Shown here piece after piece: positions 17,181 to 27,107 of a DNA stretch of 64,000 nucleotides; positions within the stretch are counted from its first letter, which is position 1, and each line of letters begins with the position of its first letter. Origin of the DNA: Lactococcus hircilactis (GTDB lineage Bacteria > Bacillota > Bacilli > Lactobacillales > Streptococcaceae). The stretch is taken from NCBI RefSeq assembly GCF_009601015.1, contig NZ_WITJ01000009.1, positions 62,001 through 126,000 of the forward strand, written 5' to 3'. The position numbers and the translations under genes were made by a program. The notes under the pieces are model-generated. The model searched no databases. It saw only the letters and a list, made by a program, of their open reading frames with translations, and had not been told where the DNA came from.

Positions 17181-17958
17181 AAAAGTATTTTCAGAACTAG
17201 AACGGTTAAGAGAAAGCTATCAACAACTTATTTTTGAACATGACAATATCCGATTTCACGTCAATAAACGCTTGTTCTCAGTCTATATGTTGAAAATTGG
17301 TTATTTAGAATATCAAGTTTTTGATTTAGACATCTCAATTCGACGTGCTAGGCGCGAAATACAGTTGATTCAAATCGATTTGAACCAGCAAAAAATCCCC
17401 AATTTATCGGAGATCGCCAAGAAAATTGCGATTGAGTTAAAAGATTTTTATGAAAAATTAGCGAAGGAAGCAGAAAAAATCGAAGCTGCCAAGACGTTTG
17501 AAGCAGCACCCAAATTGTCAGGAGAAGAGTCCAAAAGTCTGAAAATACTCTATCGTGTACTCGTCAAACAGCTTCATCCCGATTTACATCCCGATGCAAC
17601 GCCTGCCGAAATTGTCCTTTATCAAAAAGTTGTAGAAGCCTATGAGATGGGAAATTCAAGGTTGTTACAAGAACTTGCTTTGCAAGTTGAGATTGGGGAT
17701 GTTAAAGAAATACAAGATCCAGAAAAAGAAATAAGACGTTTGAAAGCATTAATCCAGCAAGTAGAAAAAGAACTTGAAGTTTTAAAAAGTAGTTTTCCCT
17801 ATAATATGAAAGATTTCCTCTCAGATGAAGAAAAATTGCAAATTAAACAAGAAGAGTTAAGAAATCAAATTCAACAATTTGAAGAAATTGTGGCGAAATA
17901 CGAGCTGAAAATTAAAAATATGCTAGGAGACACAAACAATGGATTTAATGAAAACTGA
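17167..17958 (+). CDS. J-domain-like coiled-coil protein
   Basis: The 263-aa protein has predicted coiled coils at both ends (about residues 1-60 and 185-255). A central J-domain-like stretch reads YRVLVKQLHPDLHPDA with the HPD motif near residue 137 that stimulates Hsp70 ATPase. This suggests a DnaK co-chaperone or adaptor, not classical DnaJ, since Gly/Phe and zinc regions are missing. I chose the ATG at 17167 because the upstream in-frame ATG lies deep in the preceding gene. It overlaps the HIRAN gene by 20 nt. Confidence 0.7.
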   Translation: MVNIEKVFSELERLRESYQQLIFEHDNIRFHVNKRLFSVYMLKIGYLEYQVFDLDISIRRARREIQLIQIDLNQQKIPNLSEIAKKIAIELKDFYEKLAKEAEKIEAAKTFEAAPKLSGEESKSLKILYRVLVKQLHPDLHPDATPAEIVLYQKVVEAYEMGNSRLLQELALQVEIGDVKEIQDPEKEIRRLKALIQQVEKELEVLKSSFPYNMKDFLSDEEKLQIKQEELRNQIQQFEEIVAKYELKIKNMLGDTNNGFNEN

Positions 17959-18334
17959 TGATTATGACTTGGCAAATATACTTCATGCAAAACCCGGAGA
18001 AATTGACATTCACAAACCTTTTGAGCAAGAAATATTTCTTTTTGAAACGCATATTGCTGGAACGAGCTATATTAAAAAAATTGATGAACTCAAAGAACAA
18101 CTGGAAATAGACAAGAAACTCACGTTTTTCCGAGAGCCAGAGAATCAATTCGATAAAAAAGCTATTAAAATTGTGCTACCAGATGGTACAAAGATTGGCT
18201 ATGTTCCTAAAAATGATAATGTTGTTTTTTCAAGATTGATGGACGCTGGAAAGCTTTTGTTTGGCAAGATTGAAGAAGTTGATGAGTTAGGAACTTGGCT
18301 CAAAATAAAAATCAATATTTTTTTACAAGAATGA
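17939..18334 (+). CDS. HIRAN-domain protein
   Basis: The 131-aa protein matches a HIRAN domain over about residues 30-125: [13 protein letters not shown], then [49 protein letters not shown] domains bind DNA ends or stalled-fork structures and are usually fused to helicases or nucleases; stand-alone forms are less understood. It starts inside the J-domain gene after GGAG and is 13 bp before valS. Confidence 0.8.
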   Translation: MDLMKTDDYDLANILHAKPGEIDIHKPFEQEIFLFETHIAGTSYIKKIDELKEQLEIDKKLTFFREPENQFDKKAIKIVLPDGTKIGYVPKNDNVVFSRLMDAGKLLFGKIEEVDELGTWLKIKINIFLQE

Positions 18335-18347
18335 CGAAGGAGAACAA

Positions 18348-20975
18348 ATGACAACAGAACTAACCCCAAAATACAACCCAACCCAAACGGAACAAGGCCG
18401 CTACGCCAAATGGCTCGAACAAGGTGTTTTCAAGCCGTCAGGTGACAAAAAAGCGCACCCTTACAGCATCGTCATTCCGCCACCAAACGTGACAGGCAAG
18501 CTCCACCTCGGACATGCTTGGGACACGACGCTGCAGGACATTATCATTCGTCAGAAGCGGATGCAGGGCTTTGACACGCTTTGGCTGCCTGGCATGGACC
18601 ATGCGGGGATTGCGACGCAGGCGAAAGTGGCAGCACGATTGGCTGAACAAGGCATTTTGCCACAAGACCTTGGACGTGAGAAATTCCTCGAAAAAGCTTG
18701 GGAGTGGAAGGACGAGTACGCCGAGACGATTCACCAGCAGTGGGCGAAGATGGGTATTTCGGTCGATTATGACCGTGAGCGTTTTACGCTGGACGAGGGG
18801 CTGAATAAGGCGGTGCGCACCGTTTTCGTGAAGCTTTATGAAAAAGGCTGGATTTATCAGGGCGAGAAAATCATCAACTGGGACCCTAAGGCGATGACGG
18901 CGCTCAGCGACATTGAGGTCATTCACAAGGACGTGGAGGGCGCCTTTTACCATGTCAACTATGCCTCTGCTGACGGCGAGATTGTGCTGGAGGTGGCAAC
19001 GACGCGGCCTGAGACTTTCTTTGGCGATACGGCGGTGGCGGTCAATCCGCTAGATGCGCGTTATGCGAAGTACATCGGAAAAACCGTTGTGCTGCCGATT
19101 TTGGGCAAGGAAATTCCGATTATTGGCGATGAGCATGCGGATATGGAAAAAGGTACGGGTGTCGTGAAAATCACGCCGGCGCATGACCCGAATGACTTTT
19201 TGGTCGGGCAACGGCATAATCTGCCCATGCCAAGTGTGATGAATCCTGATGGTACGATGAATGCACTATGTGGCACGGATTATGACGGATTAGACCGTTT
19301 TGAAGCACGTAAAAAAGTTGTGGCGGAGTTTGAAAAACTTGGCATTTTGGTAAAAGTGGAGCCAATTCATCACGAAGTGGGACACTCTGAGCGGACGGGT
19401 GTGATTGTTGAACCACGTCTTTCTAAGCAGTGGTTTGTCAAGATGTCAGGTCTTGCGAAAAATGCGATTGCGCATCAACGAAAAGAGGATGGAACAGATG
19501 ATGCGGTCACTTTCTATCCACCACGTTTTGGTGATGCTTATCTGCAATGGATGGAAAATGTCCACGATTGGGTTATTTCCCGTCAGCTTTGGTGGGGACA
19601 TCAAATTCCTGCTTGGTATCGTGGCGAAGAGGTCTATGTTGGTATGGAGCAGCCTCGCGGCGAAGGTTGGACACAAGAGGAAGATGTTCTTGATACCTGG
19701 TTTAGCTCGGCTTTGTGGCCTTTCAGCACGATGGGCTGGCCTGATGAAAATGCGGAAGATTTCAAACGTTACTATCCAACTTCTACGCTTGTAACAGGTT
19801 ATGACATCATTCCATTTTGGGTGGCACGCATGATTTTCCAAGGATTAGAATTTACTGGAAAATCACCGTTTGAGCGCGCACTCATTCACGGCTTAATTCG
19901 AGATGAAGAAGGGCGTAAGATGTCGAAATCGCTCGGTAACGGGATTGATCCGATGGACGTGATTGAGAAATACGGGACGGATGCGCTGCGTTGGTTCCTG
20001 TCAAATGGTTCTGCACCTGGTCAGGACGTGCGTTTCAGCTATGACAAGATGGATGCCGCTTGGAATTTCATTAACAAGATTTGGAATGTCAGCCGCTATA
20101 TCCTCATGAATAGTGAAGGGGTGTCAAGCGACATTGACTATGCAAAGACTAATGTCACCGACCGCTGGATTTTGACACGGCTGAATGACACGATTGTGCG
20201 CGTGACCGAGCAAATGGACAAGTTCGAGTTCGGTGTCGCGGGGCATATTCTCTACAATTTCATCTGGGACGAGTTTGCCAACTGGTATTTGGAACTGACG
20301 AAAGAAGTCATGTTTGGCGACGATGAGGATGAGAAAAATGTGACGCGTTCCGTCTTGCTCTATGTTTTGGACAATGTGCTGCGCCTCCTCCACCCTATCA
20401 TGCCCTTCTTTACTGAAGAAATTTTCGAGAAGCTACCGAATACGACAGGCTCGATTGTCGTGGCGGACTATCCGACCGTACATCCAGAATTTGACGATGA
20501 AAAGGCGAACGAGGGTGTGCAACTTTTGATTGACATTATCACGAGCGTGCGCAATGCTCGTAGCGAAGTGAATACACCGCTGTCTAAAAAGATTCCGGTT
20601 TTCATCAAGAGCGAGAACACTGAGTTTTTGAACTCTGTCAAAAATTACATCACTCGTTTTACCAATCCGTCAGAGCTGACGATCGCACAAGACGTGAGCT
20701 TGACGGAAGAAGCGATGTCAGCCGTCATCACGGGGGCTGAAATTTATTTGCCACTCGCTGGACTGATTAACATTGACGAGGAAATCGAGCGTTTGACGAA
20801 AGAACTTGCCAAATGGCAAAAAGAGCTTGATTTGGTCAATCGTAAGCTCGGTAATGAGAAGTTTGTGGCGAATGCCAAGCCTGAAGTTGTGCAAAAAGAA
20901 AAGGATAAGCTGGCGGATTATCAGGAGAAGTTTGATACTGTGAAAGCTCGTATTGCAGAATTGAAAAATGCTTAA
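18348..20975 (+). CDS. valS: Valyl-tRNA synthetase
   Basis: The 875-aa class I synthetase has the HIGH-type motif KLHLGHAWD (near residue 55), KMSKSLGN (near 525), an editing domain between them, an anticodon-binding domain, and the C-terminal coiled coil. It charges tRNA-Val. It is last in a T-box-led operon. The coding sequence between about 18.5 and 19.3 kb is visibly GC-richer than its neighbours (many GCG, CTG and GAC codons). Its C-terminal residues differ from those encoded by the three decayed tail copies downstream. Confidence 0.97.
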   Translation: MTTELTPKYNPTQTEQGRYAKWLEQGVFKPSGDKKAHPYSIVIPPPNVTGKLHLGHAWDTTLQDIIIRQKRMQGFDTLWLPGMDHAGIATQAKVAARLAEQGILPQDLGREKFLEKAWEWKDEYAETIHQQWAKMGISVDYDRERFTLDEGLNKAVRTVFVKLYEKGWIYQGEKIINWDPKAMTALSDIEVIHKDVEGAFYHVNYASADGEIVLEVATTRPETFFGDTAVAVNPLDARYAKYIGKTVVLPILGKEIPIIGDEHADMEKGTGVVKITPAHDPNDFLVGQRHNLPMPSVMNPDGTMNALCGTDYDGLDRFEARKKVVAEFEKLGILVKVEPIHHEVGHSERTGVIVEPRLSKQWFVKMSGLAKNAIAHQRKEDGTDDAVTFYPPRFGDAYLQWMENVHDWVISRQLWWGHQIPAWYRGEEVYVGMEQPRGEGWTQEEDVLDTWFSSALWPFSTMGWPDENAEDFKRYYPTSTLVTGYDIIPFWVARMIFQGLEFTGKSPFERALIHGLIRDEEGRKMSKSLGNGIDPMDVIEKYGTDALRWFLSNGSAPGQDVRFSYDKMDAAWNFINKIWNVSRYILMNSEGVSSDIDYAKTNVTDRWILTRLNDTIVRVTEQMDKFEFGVAGHILYNFIWDEFANWYLELTKEVMFGDDEDEKNVTRSVLLYVLDNVLRLLHPIMPFFTEEIFEKLPNTTGSIVVADYPTVHPEFDDEKANEGVQLLIDIITSVRNARSEVNTPLSKKIPVFIKSENTEFLNSVKNYITRFTNPSELTIAQDVSLTEEAMSAVITGAEIYLPLAGLINIDEEIERLTKELAKWQKELDLVNRKLGNEKFVANAKPEVVQKEKDKLADYQEKFDTVKARIAELKNA

Positions 20976-20982
20976 AAACGAA

Positions 20983-21019
20983 TGAAAAAGCTTTTGACAA
21001 ACCTGTCAGAAGTTTTTTA
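20983..21019 (+). terminator. valS terminator
   Basis: The stem CTTTTGACA/TGTCAGAAG with an AACC loop is followed by TTTTTT. Confidence 0.75.
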
Positions 21020-21041
21020 CAGAATTTTAGTAAATTCATTT

Positions 21042-21671
21042 TCAGATGATTTTCACGATTTCATCAAGTGGACGGCGAGATTTCTCATGTTTCGCTTCAT
21101 TGAGGCGGTAGCCAAACGCAACAGCAACGGCCAGTTTCTCTTTTGCTGGGTCAAGCACGCCTGCTTTTGACAAAATTTTAGTAACTTTTTTATAGAAAAA
21201 TCCCTCCATGGGGCAGCAGTCAATATCTAAAAGTCCAGCTGCAAGCAAAATTTGTCCGAGCGGAATAGCGGCTTGACGTTCTAACCAAGCTTCATAGCTT
21301 ATGTCAAGCAGTGCAGTGTATAGCAATTTAAATGATCCAGAAAAAGTTAAATAATCAGAAACACTATAACCGTGGATATCACGCATGATGTGCCTGTTGT
21401 GCGCCTTGTCGGTAGTCATTGTGAAAATAATGAATTTATCAGCACCCTCCAGCTGTTTTACCATACCTGGCGCGGCTTTTGAAATTTTTTTACGGAGTTC
21501 TGGATTGTCAATTTGTAAGATGTTCCAAGGTTCAAGTCCGTTAGAAGTTGGTGCATTTTGTGCGACTTTGAGTAATGTTTGCCAATCATCATCAGAAATT
21601 TGGCGTGATTTGTCAAAAGTAACGGTGCGGCGTGCATGCTTGATTTTTTTTAGAAGTTCTTTGTTGTTCAT
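21042..21671 (-). CDS. Nitroreductase-family flavoprotein
   Basis: The 209-aa protein has the FMN-binding start RRTVTFDKSRQISDDDWQTLLKVAQNAPTSNGLEPWNI and the later ERQAAIPLGQILLAAGLLDIDCCPMEGF block of NAD(P)H nitroreductases. It would reduce nitro compounds, quinones or similar electrophiles. It is divergent from an HxlR regulator, a common pairing. It is the first cargo module behind valS. Confidence 0.87.
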   Translation of the reverse strand: MNNKELLKKIKHARRTVTFDKSRQISDDDWQTLLKVAQNAPTSNGLEPWNILQIDNPELRKKISKAAPGMVKQLEGADKFIIFTMTTDKAHNRHIMRDIHGYSVSDYLTFSGSFKLLYTALLDISYEAWLERQAAIPLGQILLAAGLLDIDCCPMEGFFYKKVTKILSKAGVLDPAKEKLAVAVAFGYRLNEAKHEKSRRPLDEIVKII

Positions 21672-21726
21672 GCTATAATGATAACAAAGATTTTCACGGC
21701 TGAAAAGAAGGGAAATAAAAGTAACT

Positions 21727-22038
21727 ATGAGCGAAATTTTTTATGATTGTCCCGCAAAGGCAATGATAACGCTGTTCAAAGGCAAATTTTCTTTAGATAT
21801 TTTAACACAGATATTCAACGGTACGACGCATTATAATCAACTTTTGCGCACGATTCCTGAAATCAATTCACGGATTTTAGCAAAAAGATTGCGTGATTTT
21901 GAGGAAATTGGTATTTTGAAACGCACGATTTTGGTTGCAGAACCGCCGATGAGCATTCGCTATGATTTGACGGAAAAAGGCAGAGCACTCAACGAAGTTG
22001 TGCAGTCCATGGTGAATTGGATGAAAACTTACGAATGA
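21727..22038 (+). CDS. HxlR-family transcriptional regulator
   Basis: The 103-aa winged-helix protein has the family core CPAKAMITLFKGKFSLDILTQIF and YNQLLRTIPEINSRILAKRLRDFEEIGILKR. The conserved N-terminal Cys (residue 8) is the redox or electrophile sensor in several members. It probably controls the divergent nitroreductase; the shared 55-bp gap would hold both promoters. Confidence 0.87.
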   Translation: MSEIFYDCPAKAMITLFKGKFSLDILTQIFNGTTHYNQLLRTIPEINSRILAKRLRDFEEIGILKRTILVAEPPMSIRYDLTEKGRALNEVVQSMVNWMKTYE

Positions 22039-22071
22039 TGAAAACATGACACTTGATGGGTAAATCAGGTT

Positions 22072-22323
22072 CGCCGTCATCACAGGCACTGAGATTTATC
22101 TGCCGCTTGCTGACTCATCAATATTTACGAGGAAATTTAGTGCTTGACGAAAGAGCTTGTAAAATGTGAAAAAGAAGTGGCGCTTGTCAATGAAAAACTG
22201 TCAAATGAGCGCTTTGTGCAAAATGCGCAGCCAGAAGTGGTTGAGAAAGAACGCGCAAAACTTGCCGCTTACCAGGAAAAATTGAATGCGACGCAAAAAC
22301 GGATTGCGGAGCTTTCAGCATAG
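22072..22323 (+). pseudogene. Decayed valS 3' end, copy 1
   Basis: From GCCGTCATCAC at 22072 the sequence follows the valS codons for [13 protein letters not shown], decays through indels, then becomes an open frame encoding a valS-type tail ([19 protein letters not shown]) up to TAG at 22323. There is no start codon. It lies 1.1 kb after intact valS. It shares an exact stretch of about 45 bp (near 22244-22290) with copy 2 at 28424-28469, flanking the ATPase-toxin module. Confidence 0.9.
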
Positions 22324-22327
22324 TAAA

Positions 22328-22362
22328 AACTGAACTGACAGCTTTGTTAGTTCAGTTTTTTG
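22328..22362 (+). terminator. Terminator after valS tail copy 1
   Basis: AACTGAACT/AGTTCAGTT stem followed by TTTTTTG. It probably descends from a former valS terminator. Confidence 0.75.
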
Positions 22363-22539
22363 TTTATTGACAGGTTTATCATCGGATTATTTTAGTCGGT
22401 CAAACATTTATATTTATTATTATTTGGAATATAATTTTGCTATAATTAAAATTAAGAGAAAAAGAAAGTTCAAAGGATGGCGTTGTGTATTGGACTATAG
22501 AACATGCTCCTTGTCGTCCAATTGAGATAGGTTCTTTGC

Positions 22540-24144
22540 ATGGTTCATGCTGAATTAAAATATAATCCTTATTTACAAAAGACAGAAATTCGTTTTAATG
22601 GGAAAGTTCCTAAAATCAACTCCGAAGTTGAAAAATTTCAAACGAAAAAATTACAGACATGGCTTGATAACTTGCCAGAAATCTTTGCTTCCGAGCTAAA
22701 TGGCTATGATTTTGATCTGGATTTTTCTGGTAACGAAGCGGATTTCATTCAACTCAATGAAGTATTTTCAGGAAAAACAGTGAAATTAAAGCATAAAAAT
22801 ACTCTGGAATCGACTGCTGAAAAGCTGTCCGAGCTGGATGAATTATATCACTGGCTAAAAACTCAACCCAATGACTATTTTTTATTTGACAAATCTATCG
22901 AAAATCCTCAACCTGAAATTTCTGTCAAATTCATTGCGGAAGAAGCAGACCAATTCCTGCCAAATTTGGTGGAATTAGACGTTGAACAACTAACAAATGC
23001 ATCAAAATTAATAGAAATTGATCTAGAAGATACGCCTATTGTGCTTGCGCTGATGAGCAGCAAAGAATTTATTCGTCAAAACTTACAAGTGCTTCAAAAG
23101 TTTATAGATAATCATCAAATTTCGCAAGCTCAGCTTTTTTTCTGGAATAATACAGAGCAAAATCAGACAAGAGAGCTGCAAGATTTGGGAATTCGGAACC
23201 CTCAAATTATTAACAGTTTTTCAAACAAAACCTTCCAGTGCTTTCTGGATGTTTTCCCAAAGACCAATTTCTTGGTCAGGCAACTGGAGGAATTTCGTCA
23301 GAAATATGATAAGAGCTTATTGACTTTGTCAGAAAATGAGGTTGAATTTGATAAAACGAATGCGACAGTTTTAGCAGATATTAAGCTGCTATCTGAGCAA
23401 ATCGAGAAACTTAAAATTGCTAAAGAAGCCATCATTCAACACAACAATTTGCTTCCAGATTTTGATAGTCTGTTAGAAAATTTCAATCGTCAAATTGCAA
23501 GCTGGCAGAGACGCAAAACTCAAATTAAGAGTGATGAAGAAGCTCAAAAAAAATCAGAAGATTTTGAAACGCTCCTCTATGAATCTTTTTGGACGTTTGA
23601 AAATGATTTAAATATAGAAATGACAGATCAGCTTGATAAATTTGCCCTTGAATTGCAAGAACGCTATAAAGAAAGTCAATACCCAATTGTATTTTTGGTC
23701 GAAACATCACAAACTCATGTTAAAACGAAGAATAATTTTCCTGATTTGAAATCTGATCTTCTCAAGCTCAAAAAAGAATCATATGTTGAGCCACAGTCAG
23801 AAATGTTTACAGATTTTAAAAATAAACTTTTTAAACAGCCAAAAGCTCCTATGGAAATGATCAAGAAGGTAAATTACCCTCTGGAAAATTGGCGCAATAA
23901 AGCCAAAGAATGCTATGAACCATTACTTAATGATTTAAAAAAACAAGCTTCTCAGGCTCTTTATAAATCTGTGAATCAGCTTGTAGAAACATATGTTGAC
24001 TTCTTAACAGGACAGATTAGTCAGCAAGAAGCAAAAAAATCTGAAAAAATTTCCTTACTTACAAGCGATCAGCAAAAGCTACAAGCAGACAAAGACTGGT
24101 TTAGCACGCTAGACGATAAATTGACAGAAATCGAGAATAACTAA
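22540..24144 (+). CDS. Unrecognised 534-aa partner of the HerA-type ATPase
   Basis: The large acidic soluble protein has no membrane segment. It is rich in Glu/Lys/Gln with probable coiled coils at about residues 255-345 and near the C-terminus. I see no catalytic motif. Its last base is the first base of the ATPase ATG (TAATG), so the two are translationally coupled and probably form a complex. The ATG at 22540 has a weak ribosome site. A better initiation region, AAAGGATGGCGTT then GTG near 22484, leads into a frame reading YWTIEHAPCRPIEIGSLHG that stops at 22553, so the N-terminus may be frameshifted. Confidence 0.7.
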   Translation: MVHAELKYNPYLQKTEIRFNGKVPKINSEVEKFQTKKLQTWLDNLPEIFASELNGYDFDLDFSGNEADFIQLNEVFSGKTVKLKHKNTLESTAEKLSELDELYHWLKTQPNDYFLFDKSIENPQPEISVKFIAEEADQFLPNLVELDVEQLTNASKLIEIDLEDTPIVLALMSSKEFIRQNLQVLQKFIDNHQISQAQLFFWNNTEQNQTRELQDLGIRNPQIINSFSNKTFQCFLDVFPKTNFLVRQLEEFRQKYDKSLLTLSENEVEFDKTNATVLADIKLLSEQIEKLKIAKEAIIQHNNLLPDFDSLLENFNRQIASWQRRKTQIKSDEEAQKKSEDFETLLYESFWTFENDLNIEMTDQLDKFALELQERYKESQYPIVFLVETSQTHVKTKNNFPDLKSDLLKLKKESYVEPQSEMFTDFKNKLFKQPKAPMEMIKKVNYPLENWRNKAKECYEPLLNDLKKQASQALYKSVNQLVETYVDFLTGQISQQEAKKSEKISLLTSDQQKLQADKDWFSTLDDKLTEIENN

Positions 24145-27107
24145 TGTCAGATGAAAACCTTCTGCAGCCAAAAGAAGCATCAGAATTCCAAATCCTTTCT
24201 GATGCCGAAAAATATCAAAATCTTCTCCAAATTATAGACGAGAATATTCGTCATGATTATCTCACACGACTTTCAGAGATGGAAATTGTTCCTCTTTCAG
24301 AAGAACTTCAAACTCTTGAGGACGATATCATCGAAAATATTCGTCTCTACAAGATTACGGAGATGGTCTATCAAAAGGGCGAGCCCGTAACGGATAAGTT
24401 TACAACGATTTTTAACACCTTATCAACCTATAAAAGTAGTGTTTTTATACTTTTAGACTCCAATGGTGAAAAGACAGATTTCTATCTCGGGGTTCGCTCT
24501 AATGGGGATAAACGCTCAATAGTTACGCTGGGAAATACGCTGAAAAGTACGCTTATTGGTCATTTTCCTGGAGCTAAAATCAAAGGTGAGAATCGTAAGA
24601 GTGTAATGAAACTTTCTCAAAGTATTCAAAATCGGCATAACGTTGCTTCTGTAAGTGTTGTAGGAAACAGCAAACTTGCTCAGCAAACCAACGAAAACTT
24701 CGTCCAAGGACTTGAAAAACTTGCTCTGGCCATGCAAGGCAAAACTTACACTGGTGTTATTATTGCCCAGAATACGCAAGAAGTAATTCCGCAAATGCGT
24801 CAAGAGTTCCAAAATCTTTATACAAACCTTAGCTCTCTCCAAAAAGTCCAAATCACAGACAACACTTCGGTTTCTGAGTCGAAACAACAATCCTTCACTG
24901 AAATGAACGGGAAGCAAAAAGCAGCGATGATTTCTAGCGCTGTTTTATCTCTTGCCGGTGGAATTGGTGGTGCCTTTCTTGGGGCAAGTGGAGGAGTATC
25001 CAAACTATTTGCTTCAGGAAGTCAAGCTGGACTTGGTGCGATGCTTGGCGGACAAGTGTTCGGTCAACTCGGCGGATTTCTAAATTCCCTTGCTCCTAAT
25101 AGCACTAAAACGACCACCGACTCTAAATCCCAAACGACCACTACTGAAAATAAAGCAGTTACCGATATGCTCCAACTCATTGACAGTAATCTAAAGCGGA
25201 TTAATGAGTTTGATAGTTATGGTATGTGGAATGTTGCAGGCTATTTTATCTCTGACGATATGTCTGCCGCTGAAATCGCTGCGAGTAATTATCGTTCCCT
25301 TATGAATGGTGAAAATTCAGGTCGTGATGTCTCCGCAATTAATTCATGGCGAAGCGATACCACAAATTTCCAAAATCTTACGACTTATCTTGCGCATTTT
25401 AATCATCCTGGCTTTATCTATGGTGGAAATATAGTAACAACGGCATCTACTGCAGTGAGTGGAAAAGAACTTGGATTACACCTTGGACTACCACGCAAAG
25501 CTGTTCCTGGACTTCCGGTGATTGAGCACGCTGAGTTTGGCAAAGAAGTTTATATTTATGACCTGAATCGAACTCAGGAAGAAAACATTGCGCCAGAAAA
25601 TCGACTTACTTTGGGAAAGATTTTTGACTTAGGTCAAACTACTGATAAGGTTGTTGAATTACATAACCAAAGTCTTACGATGCATACGTTTATCACGGGT
25701 TCAACAGGATCTGGTAAGTCAAATACAGTTTATCAGATGGTTAATGAACTTCATCAGGATAATATTCCTTTTCTCATCATAGAGCCTGCTAAAGGCGAAT
25801 ATAAAGATGTTTTTGGTCATTTTTCAGATGTCCATGTTTTTTCTACCAATCCTAAAATCTCAGAGCTTATTCGTATTAATCCATTCAAATTCCCAGAGAA
25901 CGTTCACGTCTTAGAACATATTGACGGTCTTGTTGAGATTTTTTCAGCCTGTTGGCCGATGTATGATGCCATGCCTGCTTTTTTTAAAAATGCTATGACT
26001 AATGCCTATCAGACAGTAGGTTGGGATTTAGGCACCTCAACTTTTGAAGGAGAGATACCAGAATATCCTGATTTTTCGCTTTTGGAAGAAGAACTGGAAA
26101 TGTTGGTTCAACAATCAGCTTATTCTGATGAGGTAAAGGGAAATTATACAGGTGCCCTTATTACGCGAGTTCATTCTCTCGCGACAGGACTCAACAAATA
26201 TATTTTTACTACTGAACAAACGCCATATGAAATGCTTTTTGATGAAAATTGTATTCTTGATTTAAGTCATGTAAAATCAGGAGAAGCAAAAGCGCTTATT
26301 ATGGGGCTCATGGTCTATCAACTCAATGAGTATCGCAGCTCTCAAAAAAAGAACGCTAATACGTATTTAAGACATGTTACTGTTCTCGAAGAGGCACATA
26401 ATCTTTTGAAAAATCAAAGTGGTGGAGAATCCTCAGCGCTTCAAAGTAAATCCATCGAAATGATTACTAACACAATAGCTGAAATCCGAACATTTGGAGA
26501 AGGGGTTATCATAGTGGATCAATCTCCATCGTCAGTTGATGTCGCAGCAATTAAAAATACCAATACGAAAATCGTGCTTCGTACTCCAGAGTCCAATGAT
26601 CGAGACGCTGTCGGTCGATCTATGGGACTTACAGAAAATCAGGTTAATGAAATCGCAAAACTTCCAAGTGGTGTCGCTGTTGTTTATCAAAATGACTGGA
26701 TGAGTCCTGTGCTCACACGGATTAATAAAGCAGATATTGTTGAGAAAGTTTATCAATACGAGCAAACAAAACCAATCAAGACAATCAAAGATGCGCGTGA
26801 AGATATTCTTGCTGTTCTTCTCATGCCATGGGTAAAAGGGAATAAAATCTCAAAAAGTTCATTTGATGAAGCTATTGAAAGCCTTGAAATTTCACGTCGA
26901 ACAAAACTTGATTTGCGAGAAGTCTTTGCAATTTATGAAGCGCACCAAGGCAAGCTCATCTGGCGAGGATACAAAATCCCAGCACTTCAAGAATTGATTC
27001 GGGGAATCATTGGGATTGAAAACTTTGACAATATTAATGAAAAACCTTTCTCAGAAGAAATACGTCAAGCAATAGAAATGGTACTAAATTTGGAGGTAGT
27101 AGATTAA
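24144..27107 (+). CDS. HerA/FtsK-like ATPase with hydrophobic insert
   Basis: The 987-aa protein has a Gly/Ala-rich hydrophobic segment at about residues 255-310 that could insert in a membrane, and a HerA-type motor domain. Walker A is ITGSTGSGKSNT near residue 517, followed by LIIEPAKGEYKD. Walker B is TVLEEAHNLL near residue 747, then GEGVIIVDQSPSSVDVAAIKNTNTKIVLR, the HerA sensor and Arg-finger region. Such hexameric motors pump DNA or protein. Coupling to a nuclease toxin gene suggests either toxin export or a HerA-based defence complex. No nuclease motif was seen in this protein. Confidence 0.82.
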   Translation: MSDENLLQPKEASEFQILSDAEKYQNLLQIIDENIRHDYLTRLSEMEIVPLSEELQTLEDDIIENIRLYKITEMVYQKGEPVTDKFTTIFNTLSTYKSSVFILLDSNGEKTDFYLGVRSNGDKRSIVTLGNTLKSTLIGHFPGAKIKGENRKSVMKLSQSIQNRHNVASVSVVGNSKLAQQTNENFVQGLEKLALAMQGKTYTGVIIAQNTQEVIPQMRQEFQNLYTNLSSLQKVQITDNTSVSESKQQSFTEMNGKQKAAMISSAVLSLAGGIGGAFLGASGGVSKLFASGSQAGLGAMLGGQVFGQLGGFLNSLAPNSTKTTTDSKSQTTTTENKAVTDMLQLIDSNLKRINEFDSYGMWNVAGYFISDDMSAAEIAASNYRSLMNGENSGRDVSAINSWRSDTTNFQNLTTYLAHFNHPGFIYGGNIVTTASTAVSGKELGLHLGLPRKAVPGLPVIEHAEFGKEVYIYDLNRTQEENIAPENRLTLGKIFDLGQTTDKVVELHNQSLTMHTFITGSTGSGKSNTVYQMVNELHQDNIPFLIIEPAKGEYKDVFGHFSDVHVFSTNPKISELIRINPFKFPENVHVLEHIDGLVEIFSACWPMYDAMPAFFKNAMTNAYQTVGWDLGTSTFEGEIPEYPDFSLLEEELEMLVQQSAYSDEVKGNYTGALITRVHSLATGLNKYIFTTEQTPYEMLFDENCILDLSHVKSGEAKALIMGLMVYQLNEYRSSQKKNANTYLRHVTVLEEAHNLLKNQSGGESSALQSKSIEMITNTIAEIRTFGEGVIIVDQSPSSVDVAAIKNTNTKIVLRTPESNDRDAVGRSMGLTENQVNEIAKLPSGVAVVYQNDWMSPVLTRINKADIVEKVYQYEQTKPIKTIKDAREDILAVLLMPWVKGNKISKSSFDEAIESLEISRRTKLDLREVFAIYEAHQGKLIWRGYKIPALQELIRGIIGIENFDNINEKPFSEEIRQAIEMVLNLEVVD

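Noticed and set aside
20982-21170. 62-codon plus-strand frame after valS
   Set aside because: It begins inside the valS terminator and runs antisense into the nitroreductase gene.
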